From Pseudomonas marginalis (GTDB lineage: Bacteria; Pseudomonadota; Gammaproteobacteria; Pseudomonadales; Pseudomonadaceae), in assembly GCF_024169655.1 (NCBI RefSeq), contig NZ_JALJWV010000001.1, positions 1,245,001-1,309,000 of the forward strand: a stretch of 64,000 nucleotides of DNA, written 5' to 3'. Each line of letters begins with the position of its first letter. The stretch's first letter is position 1. Positions 18,737-28,461 of this stretch are shown piece after piece. Below the pieces are notes generated by a model. That model made no database searches and was not told where the DNA came from. It saw only the letters and a list, made by a program, of their open reading frames with translations. The translations under genes were made by a program, and so were the position numbers.

Positions 18737-19771
18737 TCACACCTCGCCTGCGTGGTCGGTCAGGGTGGTCATGGCGGCCTGCGCCCAGCGCACGGTGATG
18801 GGCTGGCCGACCTGATAGCCGTTGCTGGTGTCCAGCCACTGGTTATTAGCCTGGCTGATGTTCAACGCCTGGCCGTTCGCCAGTTTCAGTTCATAGCGGG
18901 TGGCGCTGCCCTGGTACTGGATGTCATGCAACAGGCCGCTGATTTCCACTTCGCCGGCCGCCAGCGGGCCTTCGGCAAAGCGCACGTGCTCGGGGCGGAT
19001 CGAGAACGGTTGCGGGCTGCCGCTGAGGCGCTGGGCCAACTCGCCGCGAATCACGTTGGAGGTGCCGACGAATTCGGCGACGAATGCGGTGGCCGGTTTC
19101 ATATAGAGGTTGCGCGGGGTGTCGACTTGTTCGATGCGGCCCTTGTTGAACACGGCCACGCGGTCAGACATCGACAGCGCTTCGGTCTGGTCGTGGGTCA
19201 CGAAGATAAAGGTGATGCCGAGCTGGCGTTGCAGCTTTTTCAGCTCGCTTTGCATCTGTTCGCGCAGCTTGAGGTCGAGGGCGCCCAGCGGTTCATCCAG
19301 CAGCAATACGCGTGGGCGATTGACCAGCGCGCGGGCCAGGGCCACCCGTTGGCGCTGGCCGCCGGAGAGCTGCACCGGCTTGCGCTCGCCGTAGCCGCCG
19401 AGGGCGACCATGGCCAGGGCCTCTTCGGCGCGGTTGAGGCGCTCGGTCTTGCCCACGCCTTTGACTTTCAGGCCGTAGGCCACGTTGTCGCGCACATTCA
19501 TGTGGGGGAACAGCGCGTAATCCTGGAATACGGTGTTGACGTCACGCTGATACGGCGGCAAGCCGGCGGCTTCTTCGCCATGAATCCGGATCGAGCCGGC
19601 GCTCGGCTGCTCGAACCCGGCGATCAGGCGCAGGCAGGTGGTCTTGCCCGAGCCGGAAGGGCCGAGCATGGAAAAGAACTCGCCGTCCTGGATATCGATG
19701 GAAACCCGGTCAACGGCTTTCACTTCGCCGAACTGACGGGAAACGTGGGTGAATTGGACTGCAAGCGTCAT
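18737..19771 (-). CDS. ydcT: polyamine-type ABC transporter ATP-binding protein YdcT
   Basis: A 344-aa ATPase of the PotA type. It has Walker A 'GPSGSGKTT', signature 'LSGGQRQRVALARAL', Walker B 'RVLLLDEPLGALD' and switch histidine 'FVTHDQ'. A C-terminal TOBE regulatory domain follows (about 265-340, with 'FSIRPEHVRFAEG'). ATG 19771 with GGGAG upstream gives 'MTLAVQFTHVSRQFG'; the 23 upstream residues in the same frame are not family sequence. A perfect REP hairpin lies between this gene and ydcS. Confidence 0.93.
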   Translation of the reverse strand: MTLAVQFTHVSRQFGEVKAVDRVSIDIQDGEFFSMLGPSGSGKTTCLRLIAGFEQPSAGSIRIHGEEAAGLPPYQRDVNTVFQDYALFPHMNVRDNVAYGLKVKGVGKTERLNRAEEALAMVALGGYGERKPVQLSGGQRQRVALARALVNRPRVLLLDEPLGALDLKLREQMQSELKKLQRQLGITFIFVTHDQTEALSMSDRVAVFNKGRIEQVDTPRNLYMKPATAFVAEFVGTSNVIRGELAQRLSGSPQPFSIRPEHVRFAEGPLAAGEVEISGLLHDIQYQGSATRYELKLANGQALNISQANNQWLDTSNGYQVGQPITVRWAQAAMTTLTDHAGEV

Positions 19772-19856
19772 GGTGCGGTGCTCCCAAAAGGCGCGGGTCG
19801 TCGCAGCGGCCCGGCCTGGACTTCTGAAAAAACAGAACATCTGTGAATGCGGTCAA

Positions 19857-19890
19857 CCCTGTGGGAGGGGGCAAGCCCCCTCCCACAGGG
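19857..19890. repeat. perfect 34-bp REP palindrome inside the ydc operon
   Basis: CCCTGTGGGAGGGGGC and its exact complement form a 16-bp stem with a two-base AA loop. It lies between the ydcS stop (19913) and the ydcT start (19771). Such intercistronic REP hairpins behind a binding-protein gene are known, in the E. coli malE-malF case, to protect the upstream part of the mRNA from 3' decay. Confidence 0.85.
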
Positions 19891-19912
19891 GATCTATGCC
19901 GTCTGCAGGGTC

Positions 19913-21064
19913 TTACCTGCCGCCCATGATCGCGATGTAATCCTGGGTCCAGCGGCTGTACGGCACGAACTTGCCGCCTTCAGCCTGCGGGGTTTTCCAG
20001 AAGGCGATCTTGTCGAACTGGTCGAAACCGTTGGTCTTGCAGCCTTCGGCGCCGAGCAATTCGCTGCCGGTACAGGCCGCAGGCACCGCCGGCAGGGAGC
20101 CGAACCAGGCGGCGACATCGCCCTGGACCTTCGGTTGCAGCGACCAGTCCATCCACTTGTAGGCGCAGTTCGGGTGCTTGGCCTCGCTGTGCAGCATGGT
20201 GGTGTCGGCCCAGCCGGTGGCGCCTTCCTTGGGAATGGTCGAGGCAATCGGCTGTTTCTCGTTGATCAGGCCGTTGACCTGATACGGCCAGGCGCTGGAG
20301 GCGACCACGCCTTCGTTCTTGAAGTCACTCATTTGCACGGTGGTGTCGTGCCAGTAGCGGTGGATCAACGGTTGCTGCGCACGCAGCACTTCGAGCACGG
20401 CTTTGTACTGGGTTTCGGTCAGCTCATACGGGCTCTGGATGCCCAGTTCCGGCTTGGTCGACTTGAGGTACAGCGCCGCATCGGCGATGTAGATCGGGCC
20501 GTCATAGGCTTGCACGCGGCCTTTGTTCGGCTTGCCATCCGGCAGGTTCTGCGCCTCGAACAGCACGTTCCAACTGGTGGGCGCGGTCTTGAATACGTTG
20601 GTGTTGTACATCAGCACGTTCGGCCCCCACTGGTACGGAGTACCGTAGGTTTGCTGGCCGACCACGTACCACGGCGCATCTTTCAGGCGCGGGTCGATGT
20701 TCTTCCAGTTGGGGATCAACGCGGTGTTGATCGGCTGCACCCGCTTGCCGCCGATCAAGCGCAGCGACGCATCGCCTGACGCGGTGACCAGGTCGTAACC
20801 GCCCTTGGCCATCAAACTGACCATTTCGTCAGAGGTGGCGGCGGTTTTCACATTGACCTTGCAGCCGGTTTCCTTCTCGAAACCTGTGACCCAGTCGTAG
20901 GCTTTGTCGCTTTCGCCACGTTCGATATAGCCGGGCCAGGCGACGATATCCAACTGGCCTTCGCCGGCACCTACCGCCTTGAGCGGTTCGGCGGCCTGCA
21001 GGCTGGCGCTGGCCAGCAGCGCGGTGGTCAGGGCACTGAGCAGTGCGGTCTTATGCGCGGACAT
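19913..21064 (-). CDS. ydcS: ABC transporter substrate-binding protein YdcS
   Basis: A 383-aa periplasmic binding protein with a Sec signal peptide (1-24, cut near 'SLQA-AE'). The mature sequence follows E. coli YdcS closely over its whole length, with 'LDIVAWPGYIERGESDK', 'KVNVKTAATSDEMVSLM', 'GGYDLVTASGDASLRLI', 'YWHDTTVQMSDFKNEGVV' and the terminal 'YSRWTQDYIAIMGGR'. The family binds putrescine/spermidine-like amines. E. coli YdcS has also been reported to have polyhydroxybutyrate synthase activity. It sits between an aldehyde dehydrogenase gene (upstream) and ydcT. Confidence 0.94.
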   Translation of the reverse strand: MSAHKTALLSALTTALLASASLQAAEPLKAVGAGEGQLDIVAWPGYIERGESDKAYDWVTGFEKETGCKVNVKTAATSDEMVSLMAKGGYDLVTASGDASLRLIGGKRVQPINTALIPNWKNIDPRLKDAPWYVVGQQTYGTPYQWGPNVLMYNTNVFKTAPTSWNVLFEAQNLPDGKPNKGRVQAYDGPIYIADAALYLKSTKPELGIQSPYELTETQYKAVLEVLRAQQPLIHRYWHDTTVQMSDFKNEGVVASSAWPYQVNGLINEKQPIASTIPKEGATGWADTTMLHSEAKHPNCAYKWMDWSLQPKVQGDVAAWFGSLPAVPAACTGSELLGAEGCKTNGFDQFDKIAFWKTPQAEGGKFVPYSRWTQDYIAIMGGR

Positions 21065-21136
21065 GGGGAATCCCTCTTCTTTAATTATGGTCGGGGCAGT
21101 TTTTGCAGCCGGTGACGCATGAGCCTAGTTGTTGTT

Positions 21137-22624
21137 TTAAAGGTGCTGGCCGTGGCGGGCCATGATGTGCCGCACCACGCTGTAGTCCTGTAGCGAATCG
21201 CTGGACAGATCTTTGCCATACCCGGAGCGTTTCAAGCCGCCGTGGGGCATTTCGCTGACCAGCATGAAATGGCTGTTGATCCAGGTGCAGCCGTATTGCA
21301 GACGCGCCGCCACCTGCATGGCCTTGTCCAGGTTCTCGGTCCACACCGACGAGGCCAGGCCGTATTCGGAGTCATTGGCCCAGTCCACCGCCTGCTCCAG
21401 TTCGTCGAAGCGGGTCACAGTAACCACCGGGCCGAACACTTCGCGCTGGACGATTTCATCACTTTGTTTACAGCCGGCGAGCAAGGTCGGCTGATAAAAG
21501 AAGCCCGCGCCGGAATGCACGGCGGCGCCGGTGACGCGTTCGATATGCGGTTGGCCGAGGGCGCGTTCGACAAAACTGGCGACGCGGTCGCGCTGGCGCG
21601 TGCTGATCAGCGGGCCGAGTTCGTTGTCGGCGTCGCGCTTGCCGGCAAAGCGCAGGCTGCTGACCGCCGCACCCAGGTCGGCGACCAATTTGTCGTGAAT
21701 CCCCGCCTGGGCATAGATGCGGCACGCGGCAGTGCAGTCCTGGCCGGCGTTGTAGTAACCGTAGGTGCGCACGCCTTCGACCACGGCTTGCAGGTCGGCG
21801 TCGTTACACACGATCACCGGCGCCTTGCCACCCAGTTCCAGGTGCGTGCGTTTAAGGGTTTTCGAGGCGGCCTGCAGGATTTTTTGCCCGGTGACGATAT
21901 CGCCGGTCAACGACACCATGCGCACCTTCGGGTGACTGACCAGATGGCTGCCGACGCCTTCGCCGCCGCCGCACAGAATGTTGATCACCCCGCGTGGCAA
22001 CAATTGGCTGAGGGCCGGGGCCAGGGCGAGGATCGACAGTGGCGTGTGTTCCGACGGCTTGAACACCAGGGTATTGCCGGCGGCCAGGGCCGGGGCGATC
22101 TTCCACGCGGCCATCATCAGCGGGTAATTCCACGGCGCAATCGAGGCCACCACGCCAATCGGATCACGCCGCACCATGCTGGTGTAGCCCGGCAGGTATT
22201 CGCCGCTGAGCTGGCCGGTCTGGCAGCGCACGGCGCCGGCAAAGAAGCGGAACACATCGACGGTGGCGCTCAAGTCATCCTGGCGCGCCAGGTGCAACGG
22301 CTTGCCGCAGTTCAGGGATTCCAGGCGGGCCAGGTAGTCGGCTTGGTGCTCGATGGCGTCGGCGATGCCCAGCAGAATGTTCGAACGCTGCTGCGGCGTG
22401 GTGCGTGACCAGCCGGCAAATGCGCGGTGGGCCGCGAGGATGGCGGTTTCAACCTGTTCGGTGCTGGCTTCGGCGATCTGGGTCAGCACTTCACCCGTGG
22501 CTGGGTTGAGAATCGGTTCAACAAAGCCCTGGCCCTGGACCAGTTCGCCGTCGATCAGCAACGCAGTGAGCAGCGGGGTGGGCGCAGCGGACATTTTTCG
22601 CGATCTCTTTTCTTGTGCGGTCAT
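21137..22624 (-). CDS. second PatD-like gamma-aminobutyraldehyde dehydrogenase
   Basis: A 495-aa aldehyde dehydrogenase, a clear paralogue of the patD product at the other end of the same operon. It shares '[21 protein letters not shown]', catalytic glutamate in '[17 protein letters not shown]', cysteine in '[19 protein letters not shown]' and the ending '[17 protein letters not shown]'. It carries about 15 extra N-terminal residues. The start is uncertain: ATG 22624 has AAGAGA eight bases upstream, while ATG 22594 would give 'MSAAPTPLL' and a more typical length. It lies just upstream of ydcS and may act on a slightly different aminoaldehyde than PatD. Confidence 0.88.
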   Translation of the reverse strand: MTAQEKRSRKMSAAPTPLLTALLIDGELVQGQGFVEPILNPATGEVLTQIAEASTEQVETAILAAHRAFAGWSRTTPQQRSNILLGIADAIEHQADYLARLESLNCGKPLHLARQDDLSATVDVFRFFAGAVRCQTGQLSGEYLPGYTSMVRRDPIGVVASIAPWNYPLMMAAWKIAPALAAGNTLVFKPSEHTPLSILALAPALSQLLPRGVINILCGGGEGVGSHLVSHPKVRMVSLTGDIVTGQKILQAASKTLKRTHLELGGKAPVIVCNDADLQAVVEGVRTYGYYNAGQDCTAACRIYAQAGIHDKLVADLGAAVSSLRFAGKRDADNELGPLISTRQRDRVASFVERALGQPHIERVTGAAVHSGAGFFYQPTLLAGCKQSDEIVQREVFGPVVTVTRFDELEQAVDWANDSEYGLASSVWTENLDKAMQVAARLQYGCTWINSHFMLVSEMPHGGLKRSGYGKDLSSDSLQDYSVVRHIMARHGQHL

Positions 22625-22726
22625 GGGCGTTCTCTTACAAGGCGCCCGACCTTCTCTCATGGATGTACCGAGACTAGAGGTCAGACGCGAGGCCAACAAA
22701 TACTAAATACTGAATGCAGCATTCGA

Positions 22727-23638
22727 TTAAATAGATGGCTTGCGGGGATGGGGCTGTTCCCGCGCCACGGTCAGGAACGGGTCGACCAGCGCCGGCCGTG
22801 CCGTGCCACGGCGCCAGGCGAGGCCGACGTCGAGGGTCTGGCTGAGGTCGGCGATGGGGCGCGCTTCAATAATGTCGCCTTCCAGGGACCACGGGCGGTA
22901 CGTCATGTCCGGCTGGATCGACACGCCCAGGCCCGCGGCCACCAGGCTGCGCACGGCTTCGGTGGAGGCGGTGCGCAAGGTGACGCGTGGTTGCAGGGAG
23001 GCTGCGGCCCACATGCGTTGGGCGTTGTGGCCCATTTCGTCGACGTTCAGTTGAATCAACGGCTCACGCGCCACATCGGCCAGGTTGATGCTGTCGTGTT
23101 CCAGCAGCGGATGTTGCGCCGGCAGCCACAAGCGGTGGGGCGAGTGGGTGAGTACTTCGGTCTGCAGCGCGTGGCGGTCTTCGAGGTTGGAGAGGATCAA
23201 CACGCCCACATCGATCTCGCCGCTGACCAGCAAATGCTCGATGTACGGGCGCTCATCTTCCATCACGCGGATTTCCACATTGGGGTAGGCGCGCTGGAAA
23301 CGGGTGAGCAGGTCGGCCAGGTAATAACCGGCCACCAGGCTGGTCACGCCGACGATCAACTGCCCGGCCACCTGATCGGTGCTCTGCTGCAGGCTGCGTT
23401 TGGCGTTGTCGACGGTGGCCAGGATCAAGTGCGCCTGGCGCAAAAACTGATGGCCCTGGTGGGTCAGGGTCATGCCCTTGGCATGGCGGTTGAACAGGTT
23501 GACGCCGATTTCCTGCTCCAGTTGCTGGATCGCCAGGGTCAGGGTGGACTGCGAAATAAACGCGGTTTGCGCCGCCGCGGAGATCGAGCCGGTCTCGGCC
23601 ACGGCGATGAAGTGCCGGATTTGACGCAAGGTCATCAT
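22727..23638 (-). CDS. LysR-type transcriptional regulator, likely of the ydc operon
   Basis: A 303-aa LysR protein. The helix-turn-helix is 'MTLRQIRHFIAVAETGSISAAAQTAFISQSTLTLAIQQLEQEIG' (residues 2-46), followed by a type-2 periplasmic-fold effector domain. It is encoded on the same strand, about 100 bases upstream of the aldehyde dehydrogenase-ydcSTUV-patD genes, so control of that operon is a reasonable inference. E. coli uses the MocR-type YdcR instead. The start may be ATG 23638 or 23635. Confidence 0.85.
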   Translation of the reverse strand: MMTLRQIRHFIAVAETGSISAAAQTAFISQSTLTLAIQQLEQEIGVNLFNRHAKGMTLTHQGHQFLRQAHLILATVDNAKRSLQQSTDQVAGQLIVGVTSLVAGYYLADLLTRFQRAYPNVEIRVMEDERPYIEHLLVSGEIDVGVLILSNLEDRHALQTEVLTHSPHRLWLPAQHPLLEHDSINLADVAREPLIQLNVDEMGHNAQRMWAAASLQPRVTLRTASTEAVRSLVAAGLGVSIQPDMTYRPWSLEGDIIEARPIADLSQTLDVGLAWRRGTARPALVDPFLTVAREQPHPRKPSI

Positions 23639-23806
23639 GCTGGAATTACCAGTGGGGTGTTTTTATCGACTGACTCGAGTGTATATCGATTTAACCGAAG
23701 GATAGCCGCGTTACATCTGGAAGCACTCTAGATCAGGGTTTTTTAGCACTTAGTTTTACGCTGGGAGCCTATTGGTCCTATGAACCCTAGTGTCTGGAGG
23801 CTACGC

Positions 23807-24517
23807 ATGAATACCCGTGGATTACTCGATCAACTGCTCAAGTCTGGTCAGGACATGTTGCAGAACAAGGCCGGTGGCCAGGGCAAATCCGACGACAAAG
23901 GCGCCCTGGGCGGGTTGCTCGGCAGTGGCGGGCTCGGCAGTTTGCTCGGCGGCGCCGGTGGCGGAGCCCTGGCGGCCGGGGCTATGGGCCTGCTGCTGGG
24001 CAATAAAAAAGCGCGCAAGTTCGGCGGCAAGGCCCTGACCTATGGCGGGCTGGCGGCATTGGGCGTGATCGCCTACAAAGCCTACGGCAACTGGCAGGCG
24101 CAACAGGCCAGCGCGCCCCAGGGCGAGCCGCAAACCATCGACCGTCTGCCAGCGGCCCAGGTCGAGCAACACAGCCAAGCCATCCTCAAGGCATTGGTGG
24201 CGGCGGCCAAGGCCGACGGGCACGTGGACGAGCGCGAGCGCGCGCTGATCGAAGGTGAATTCACCAAGCTGGATAACGACCGCGAATTGCAAAGCTGGCT
24301 GCATGGCGAGCTGAACAAACCCCTCGACCCGGCCGACGTGGCGCGGGCGGCAAGCACCCCGGAAATGGCCGCCGAGATGTACATCGCCAGTGTGATGCTG
24401 GTGGATGAGGAGAACTTTATGGAGAAGGCGTATCTGGATGAGCTGGCGCGGCAGCTTAAGTTGGAGCCCGGTTTGAAGGTTGAGTTGGAGAAACAGGTGC
24501 GCCAGGTGACGTTTTAA
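23807..24517 (+). CDS. DUF533/TerB-like protein (YebE family)
   Basis: A 236-aa protein. A Gly/Ala/Leu-rich stretch at about residues 35-90 ('GGLLGSGGLGSLLGGAGGG', 'AAGAMGLLLGNKKARKFGG') probably inserts in the inner membrane. The C-terminal half (about 120-236) is a TerB-like helical domain, with 'ALVAAAKADGHVDERERALIEG' and 'ASVMLVDEENFMEKAYLDELARQL'. The same architecture is seen in E. coli YebE. Function is not known; TerB-like folds bind metal ions in some proteins. ATG 23807 follows CTGGAGG at proper spacing. Confidence 0.85.
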   Translation: MNTRGLLDQLLKSGQDMLQNKAGGQGKSDDKGALGGLLGSGGLGSLLGGAGGGALAAGAMGLLLGNKKARKFGGKALTYGGLAALGVIAYKAYGNWQAQQASAPQGEPQTIDRLPAAQVEQHSQAILKALVAAAKADGHVDERERALIEGEFTKLDNDRELQSWLHGELNKPLDPADVARAASTPEMAAEMYIASVMLVDEENFMEKAYLDELARQLKLEPGLKVELEKQVRQVTF

Positions 24518-24571
24518 GGATCGTTCCCACGGATGGGAGCGATCAGGTAGTGACGGGTCTATCGGGTACGG

Positions 24572-25186
24572 TTAAGGAGGCCCCCATGGCGTGGCCAGTT
24601 GCAGCGTCATGAGGTAACGCTCCTCTGTGGGGCGTCTATCGTCCTTGAATCGTCCAACCACCAGCATCACTTGATACTGGTCACTTGCTCGCCAATAGGC
24701 TGTGCCGCCTCGGTTCACATTTCGTAGCCGGGCACGCCATTCCGGGGTGTCGGCGAATGGGGGGTTGGACGCGACACGGATGGGCGCCCAACCCGCCTTG
24801 CGCCATTGCTCCTGCAAATCCAGTACGACTTTGAGGGTGTCGTCGAGCAATAGTGGCTCGATTTGAGGTGACATACGAATACTGCCAACTCGCTCATCAT
24901 CGAAGCCTATCGTGAAGAAGCGGGCCAAAGGGGTTACGAATCCGTATTTTGGATCTGTGTAGCGAAGTCGAGCATCGGATTTCGGCATTCTGAACCAGTG
25001 GTGTCCGGGAATCGCCGGCCCAATGCTTGCGCTGGAGCGCTGACGCATGTCTTCCCAGGGCTCGCCAAGCATCAGTGCTATTTCCGGATCTTCCGCGCTC
25101 AGGCGTATCGCTACCCATATGAGTGATGCTGCAACGACCAGTCCCGTTCCGCCACGTCGCCAACCTATCTTCGCGATCCGATTCAT
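24572..25186 (-). CDS. putative immunity protein of the adjacent PAAR effector
   Basis: A 204-aa protein with one N-terminal transmembrane helix or uncleaved signal ('GGTGLVVAASLIWVAIRLS', residues 12-30) and a soluble domain likely facing the periplasm. I recognise no named family. Its ATG overlaps the stop of the PAAR gene (ATGA), the coupling usual for type VI effector-immunity pairs. A membrane anchor with periplasmic exposure would fit protection against a toxin delivered to the periplasm. The base composition is visibly lower in G+C than the flanking core genes. The immunity role is inferred from position only. Confidence 0.55.
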   Translation of the reverse strand: MNRIAKIGWRRGGTGLVVAASLIWVAIRLSAEDPEIALMLGEPWEDMRQRSSASIGPAIPGHHWFRMPKSDARLRYTDPKYGFVTPLARFFTIGFDDERVGSIRMSPQIEPLLLDDTLKVVLDLQEQWRKAGWAPIRVASNPPFADTPEWRARLRNVNRGGTAYWRASDQYQVMLVVGRFKDDRRPTEERYLMTLQLATPWGPP

Positions 25187-26622
25187 CGGCCCCCCCGGCT
25201 TTCAGCGATGTCTTCTAGCTCGAGTTCGATTCGATACCGCTCAGTGCTATTTAGTAGTGTGTGAAACCGCGCTGCAGCCTTGAGCACGAATGCCATACGC
25301 TGGTCGATATCGGCTAGATTGGCGAAGGGGTTGTTACTGAAATCAATGGTCCGACCGTCATCAGCGGTGCTGCATTGGTTTGCCAGTGTCAGTTCAATGG
25401 CTTGAGCGATCCCGGACGGTATACCCGTGACGTATGAAAGATGGTTGCTACGTAGCAGAGCCACTAGTTTTGGATCACCGTACATGGTCGGTTGAAGAAT
25501 GTTTCGTTGTTCGTGGTCAGCCAGATGCTCAACACTTTTAGCAATGTCTCCATCGTCAATAGCCTTGAATGCATGCAATATTTCCGGGTAATCCCCCCCA
25601 AACCTCAACTTATCCTGCCCCACCGGCCACAACACCCGCTGTAGCCCATCCTCAAAAATGTTCTGGCGCGAGGACAGGCAGGTCTCAAGCAACCCCAACC
25701 CCCGCTCCTTATAAAACGCATGCAACGGAAACACATCCAAAAACAGCGTGGTATTGCCCATCGCCATCATCTCGTACACATGTTGATAAAGCTGCTGCAC
25801 GCTCGATAACGGTTCACCCTCGCGCCGCCAATCAACATCAGGCATTGGGTTATTGCGGCTGGCTTGTTCATGGTCCCGCAGGCGCCGCTCATACTCCCGC
25901 AGCTTTGCCTGCCGTTCACGTTCCTCGGCGCTGAACAACCCCCAAACCCCTTTCCGGGCACTTCTTCGTAATTGCTCCGCCGCTTCAAATTCCGCCTGAA
26001 TTTTCTCGATGGATTCTGCCGCGTGCAGCAAACCGCACCCCACTTGCTTGGAGGCAAACGCCGCAAGGCCAGCCCACTGAAAACGGTTATCGAGGCGCCA
26101 GAGCTGGGCATACGCCGAGTTGATGAGCCGGTTGCGCAACCTGGGGTCGGCGATCAGCTTGCCGCCGGGGGCGATCACGTCTTCTGCCTGCTTCTGGTAG
26201 AAGCGCCAATTGCGCTCGCAGGCTGACTCGAGTATTTCGCTGAAAGCGGAAGGTGTTGAGCTCGGGGCGGGGTTTTTCGCGGGCGCTGGTGCTTCCGATG
26301 CAGTCGCGCTTCGGCGGTGTACCGCGGAGTCTTCGGCGGTAAGGGTCTGAAACCGCTCGAACTGGTCGGCCAGCAGGCGCGGGGGCGGGTCGCATTTACA
26401 GCGGCAGAGATCGTCCGAGAGCGCCACCCGTCGCCCTCGTGCCCACTGCTCCAGGCGCGGGCCAACACAGACTATGACTCCGGTGGTTTTGCATACCGGG
26501 CAAAGCACCTCATGACCTTCAAGGGCGATATCCACTTGGGTGATGCAAAAGCCCGTCAAACCGCCGACGACGGTCCCGCCAGCGGTGGTCTTGGCTCCTC
26601 GGGTAATGAAATAACGGCGCAT
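25183..26622 (-). CDS. PAAR-domain protein, probable type VI secretion effector
   Basis: A 479-aa protein. The first roughly 85 residues form a PAAR domain, the spike tip that caps VgrG: 'RRYFITRGAKTTAGGTVVGG', 'GHEVLCPVCKTTGVIVCVGP' and 'ALSDDLCRCKCDPPP', with four cysteines as in metal-binding PAARs. A linker rich in Ala/Pro/Ser (about 105-130) leads to an alpha-helical C-terminal domain of about 340 residues. Parts of this domain ('RLINSAYAQLWRLDNRFQWAGLAAFASKQVG') recall DUF2515, a domain without established activity. No catalytic motif is obvious. There is no vgrG, hcp or tss gene in the window, so it is an orphan effector. The overlapping downstream gene is its likely immunity partner. 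Confidence 0.78.
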   Translation of the reverse strand: MRRYFITRGAKTTAGGTVVGGLTGFCITQVDIALEGHEVLCPVCKTTGVIVCVGPRLEQWARGRRVALSDDLCRCKCDPPPRLLADQFERFQTLTAEDSAVHRRSATASEAPAPAKNPAPSSTPSAFSEILESACERNWRFYQKQAEDVIAPGGKLIADPRLRNRLINSAYAQLWRLDNRFQWAGLAAFASKQVGCGLLHAAESIEKIQAEFEAAEQLRRSARKGVWGLFSAEERERQAKLREYERRLRDHEQASRNNPMPDVDWRREGEPLSSVQQLYQHVYEMMAMGNTTLFLDVFPLHAFYKERGLGLLETCLSSRQNIFEDGLQRVLWPVGQDKLRFGGDYPEILHAFKAIDDGDIAKSVEHLADHEQRNILQPTMYGDPKLVALLRSNHLSYVTGIPSGIAQAIELTLANQCSTADDGRTIDFSNNPFANLADIDQRMAFVLKAAARFHTLLNSTERYRIELELEDIAESRGGR

Positions 26623-26838
26623 GCCAGCCGTGTCCTTTTGTTAGCAGGGACCAGCACGCTAGGCTCGGCGAGAAAAGCCCGGTAGTCGGACGCTTCGCGG
26701 GTTTTTGTAGGTTGGTTCTGTAATTACCTTCAGGGATGTTTTTGCATTCTGTGGGCACCACATCGAAACCCATTGATAAATGACGGCTTCTGCTCAGCTA
26801 TACTCCCCCCCATTTGAATGGCCCTTCGAGGAAACACT

Positions 26839-28461
26839 GTGAAGAATTGGACCTTGCGCCAGCGGATTATGGCGAGCTTTGCGGTCATTATCGCGATCAT
26901 GCTGCTGATGGTTGTGGTGTCCTACTCACGGTTGCTGAAGATCGAAGCCAGCCAGGAATCGGTACGTGACGATGCTGTGCCGGGGGTTTACCTCAGTTCG
27001 ATGATCCGCAGCGCCTGGGTCGACAGCTATTTACTGACCATCGATATCATTGGTCTGCGCGCAGATAAAACCCTTACCAGCGCAGATAAAACCGACTTCA
27101 AGTCCTTCGAAGCGCGTATTGAACAGCAGATCGCCAACTACGAAAAAACCGTCAACAGCCAGGCTGATCGCATGGAGTTCGATAACTTCAAGGCGGCGCA
27201 TATCAACTACAACAAGGCCCTCGTCGAGGTGCTGGCGCGCATTGAAGCCAATGACCTGCCGGGTGCGAACGTCTTGCTCGAAGAGCAATTGACGCCGATC
27301 TGGATCGAAGGGCGCATGAAGCTCAATGACATCATCACCGAAAACAAGAGCGTGTCTGACCTCGCCACGGCGGCCATCGACGAGTCGGTCCTGTCGGCCA
27401 AGATCAGCATGGCGGTGTCGCTGATCATCGCCATCTTCGCCGCCGGCCTGTGCGGCCTGCTGCTGATGCGCACAATCATTGCGCCGATGAAGCGCATCGT
27501 CGAGATCCTCGACACCATGCGTACCGGTGACCTGAGCAAGCGCTTGAACCTTGCGCGCAAGGACGAATTCGGCGCTGTCGAAACCGGCTTCAACGACATG
27601 ATGACCGAACTGACGGCCCTGGTGTCCCAGGCCCAGCGTTCGTCTGTGCAGGTCACGACCTCGGTCACCGAGATTGCCGCCACCTCTAAGCAACAACAGG
27701 CCACGGCCACGGAAACCGCCGCAACCACCACCGAGATCGGCGCTACTTCGCGGGAGATTGCCGCCACTTCCAAGGATTTGGTCCGCACCATGACCGAAGT
27801 CTCCACCGCCGCCGACCAGGCCTCGGTCGCCGCCGGTTCCGGCCAGCAAGGCTTGGCGCGCATGGAAGAAACCATGCACTCGGTGATGGGCGCTGCCGAA
27901 TTGGTCAACGCCAAGCTGGCGATCCTTAACGAGAAGGCCGGCAACATCAACCAGGTGGTGGTCACCATCGTCAAGGTCGCCGACCAGACCAACCTGTTGT
28001 CCCTCAACGCCGCCATCGAGGCCGAGAAAGCCGGTGAGTACGGCCGCGGCTTTGCCGTGGTGGCCACCGAAGTGCGCCGCCTGGCCGACCAGACCGCCGT
28101 CGCCACCTACGACATCGAGCAGATGGTGCGCGAGATCCAGTCGGCGGTGTCTGCCGGGGTGATGGGCATGGACAAGTTCTCCGAAGAGGTTCGCCGGGGC
28201 ATGTTCGAAGTGCAGCAAGTGGGCGAGCAACTGTCGCAGATCATCCACCAGGTCCAGGCTCTGGCGCCGCGGGTGTTGATGGTCAACGAAGGCATGCAGG
28301 CCCAGGCCACCGGTGCCGAGCAGATCAACCACGCGCTGGTGCAATTGGGCGATGCCAGCAGCCAGACGGTCGAGTCCTTGCGCCAGGCCAGCTTTGCCAT
28401 TGATGAACTGAGCCAGGTTGCGGTCGGTCTGCGCGGCGGCGTGTCGCGCTTCAAAGTCTGA
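26839..28461 (+). CDS. wspA: methyl-accepting chemoreceptor WspA
   Basis: A 540-aa membrane chemoreceptor of the Wsp surface-sensing system. It has a transmembrane helix at about 12-32, a four-helix periplasmic domain, a second helix at about 190-210, HAMP, then a long cytoplasmic coiled coil. The signalling tip is '[39 protein letters not shown]'. GTG 26839 is chosen because GAGGA lies eight to ten bases upstream and the protein then begins '[10 protein letters not shown]' as in other WspA proteins; ATG 26818 has no ribosome-binding site. It is first of seven genes wspABCDEFR. WspA clusters signal WspE when cells touch a surface, raising c-di-GMP. Confidence 0.94.
   Translation: MKNWTLRQRIMASFAVIIAIMLLMVVVSYSRLLKIEASQESVRDDAVPGVYLSSMIRSAWVDSYLLTIDIIGLRADKTLTSADKTDFKSFEARIEQQIANYEKTVNSQADRMEFDNFKAAHINYNKALVEVLARIEANDLPGANVLLEEQLTPIWIEGRMKLNDIITENKSVSDLATAAIDESVLSAKISMAVSLIIAIFAAGLCGLLLMRTIIAPMKRIVEILDTMRTGDLSKRLNLARKDEFGAVETGFNDMMTELTALVSQAQRSSVQVTTSVTEIAATSKQQQATATETAATTTEIGATSREIAATSKDLVRTMTEVSTAADQASVAAGSGQQGLARMEETMHSVMGAAELVNAKLAILNEKAGNINQVVVTIVKVADQTNLLSLNAAIEAEKAGEYGRGFAVVATEVRRLADQTAVATYDIEQMVREIQSAVSAGVMGMDKFSEEVRRGMFEVQQVGEQLSQIIHQVQALAPRVLMVNEGMQAQATGAEQINHALVQLGDASSQTVESLRQASFAIDELSQVAVGLRGGVSRFKV

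Noticed and set aside
26773..26805. TTGATA ... TATACT as wspA promoter
   Set aside because: The spacing between the hexamers is about 20 bases, outside the usable range; not called.
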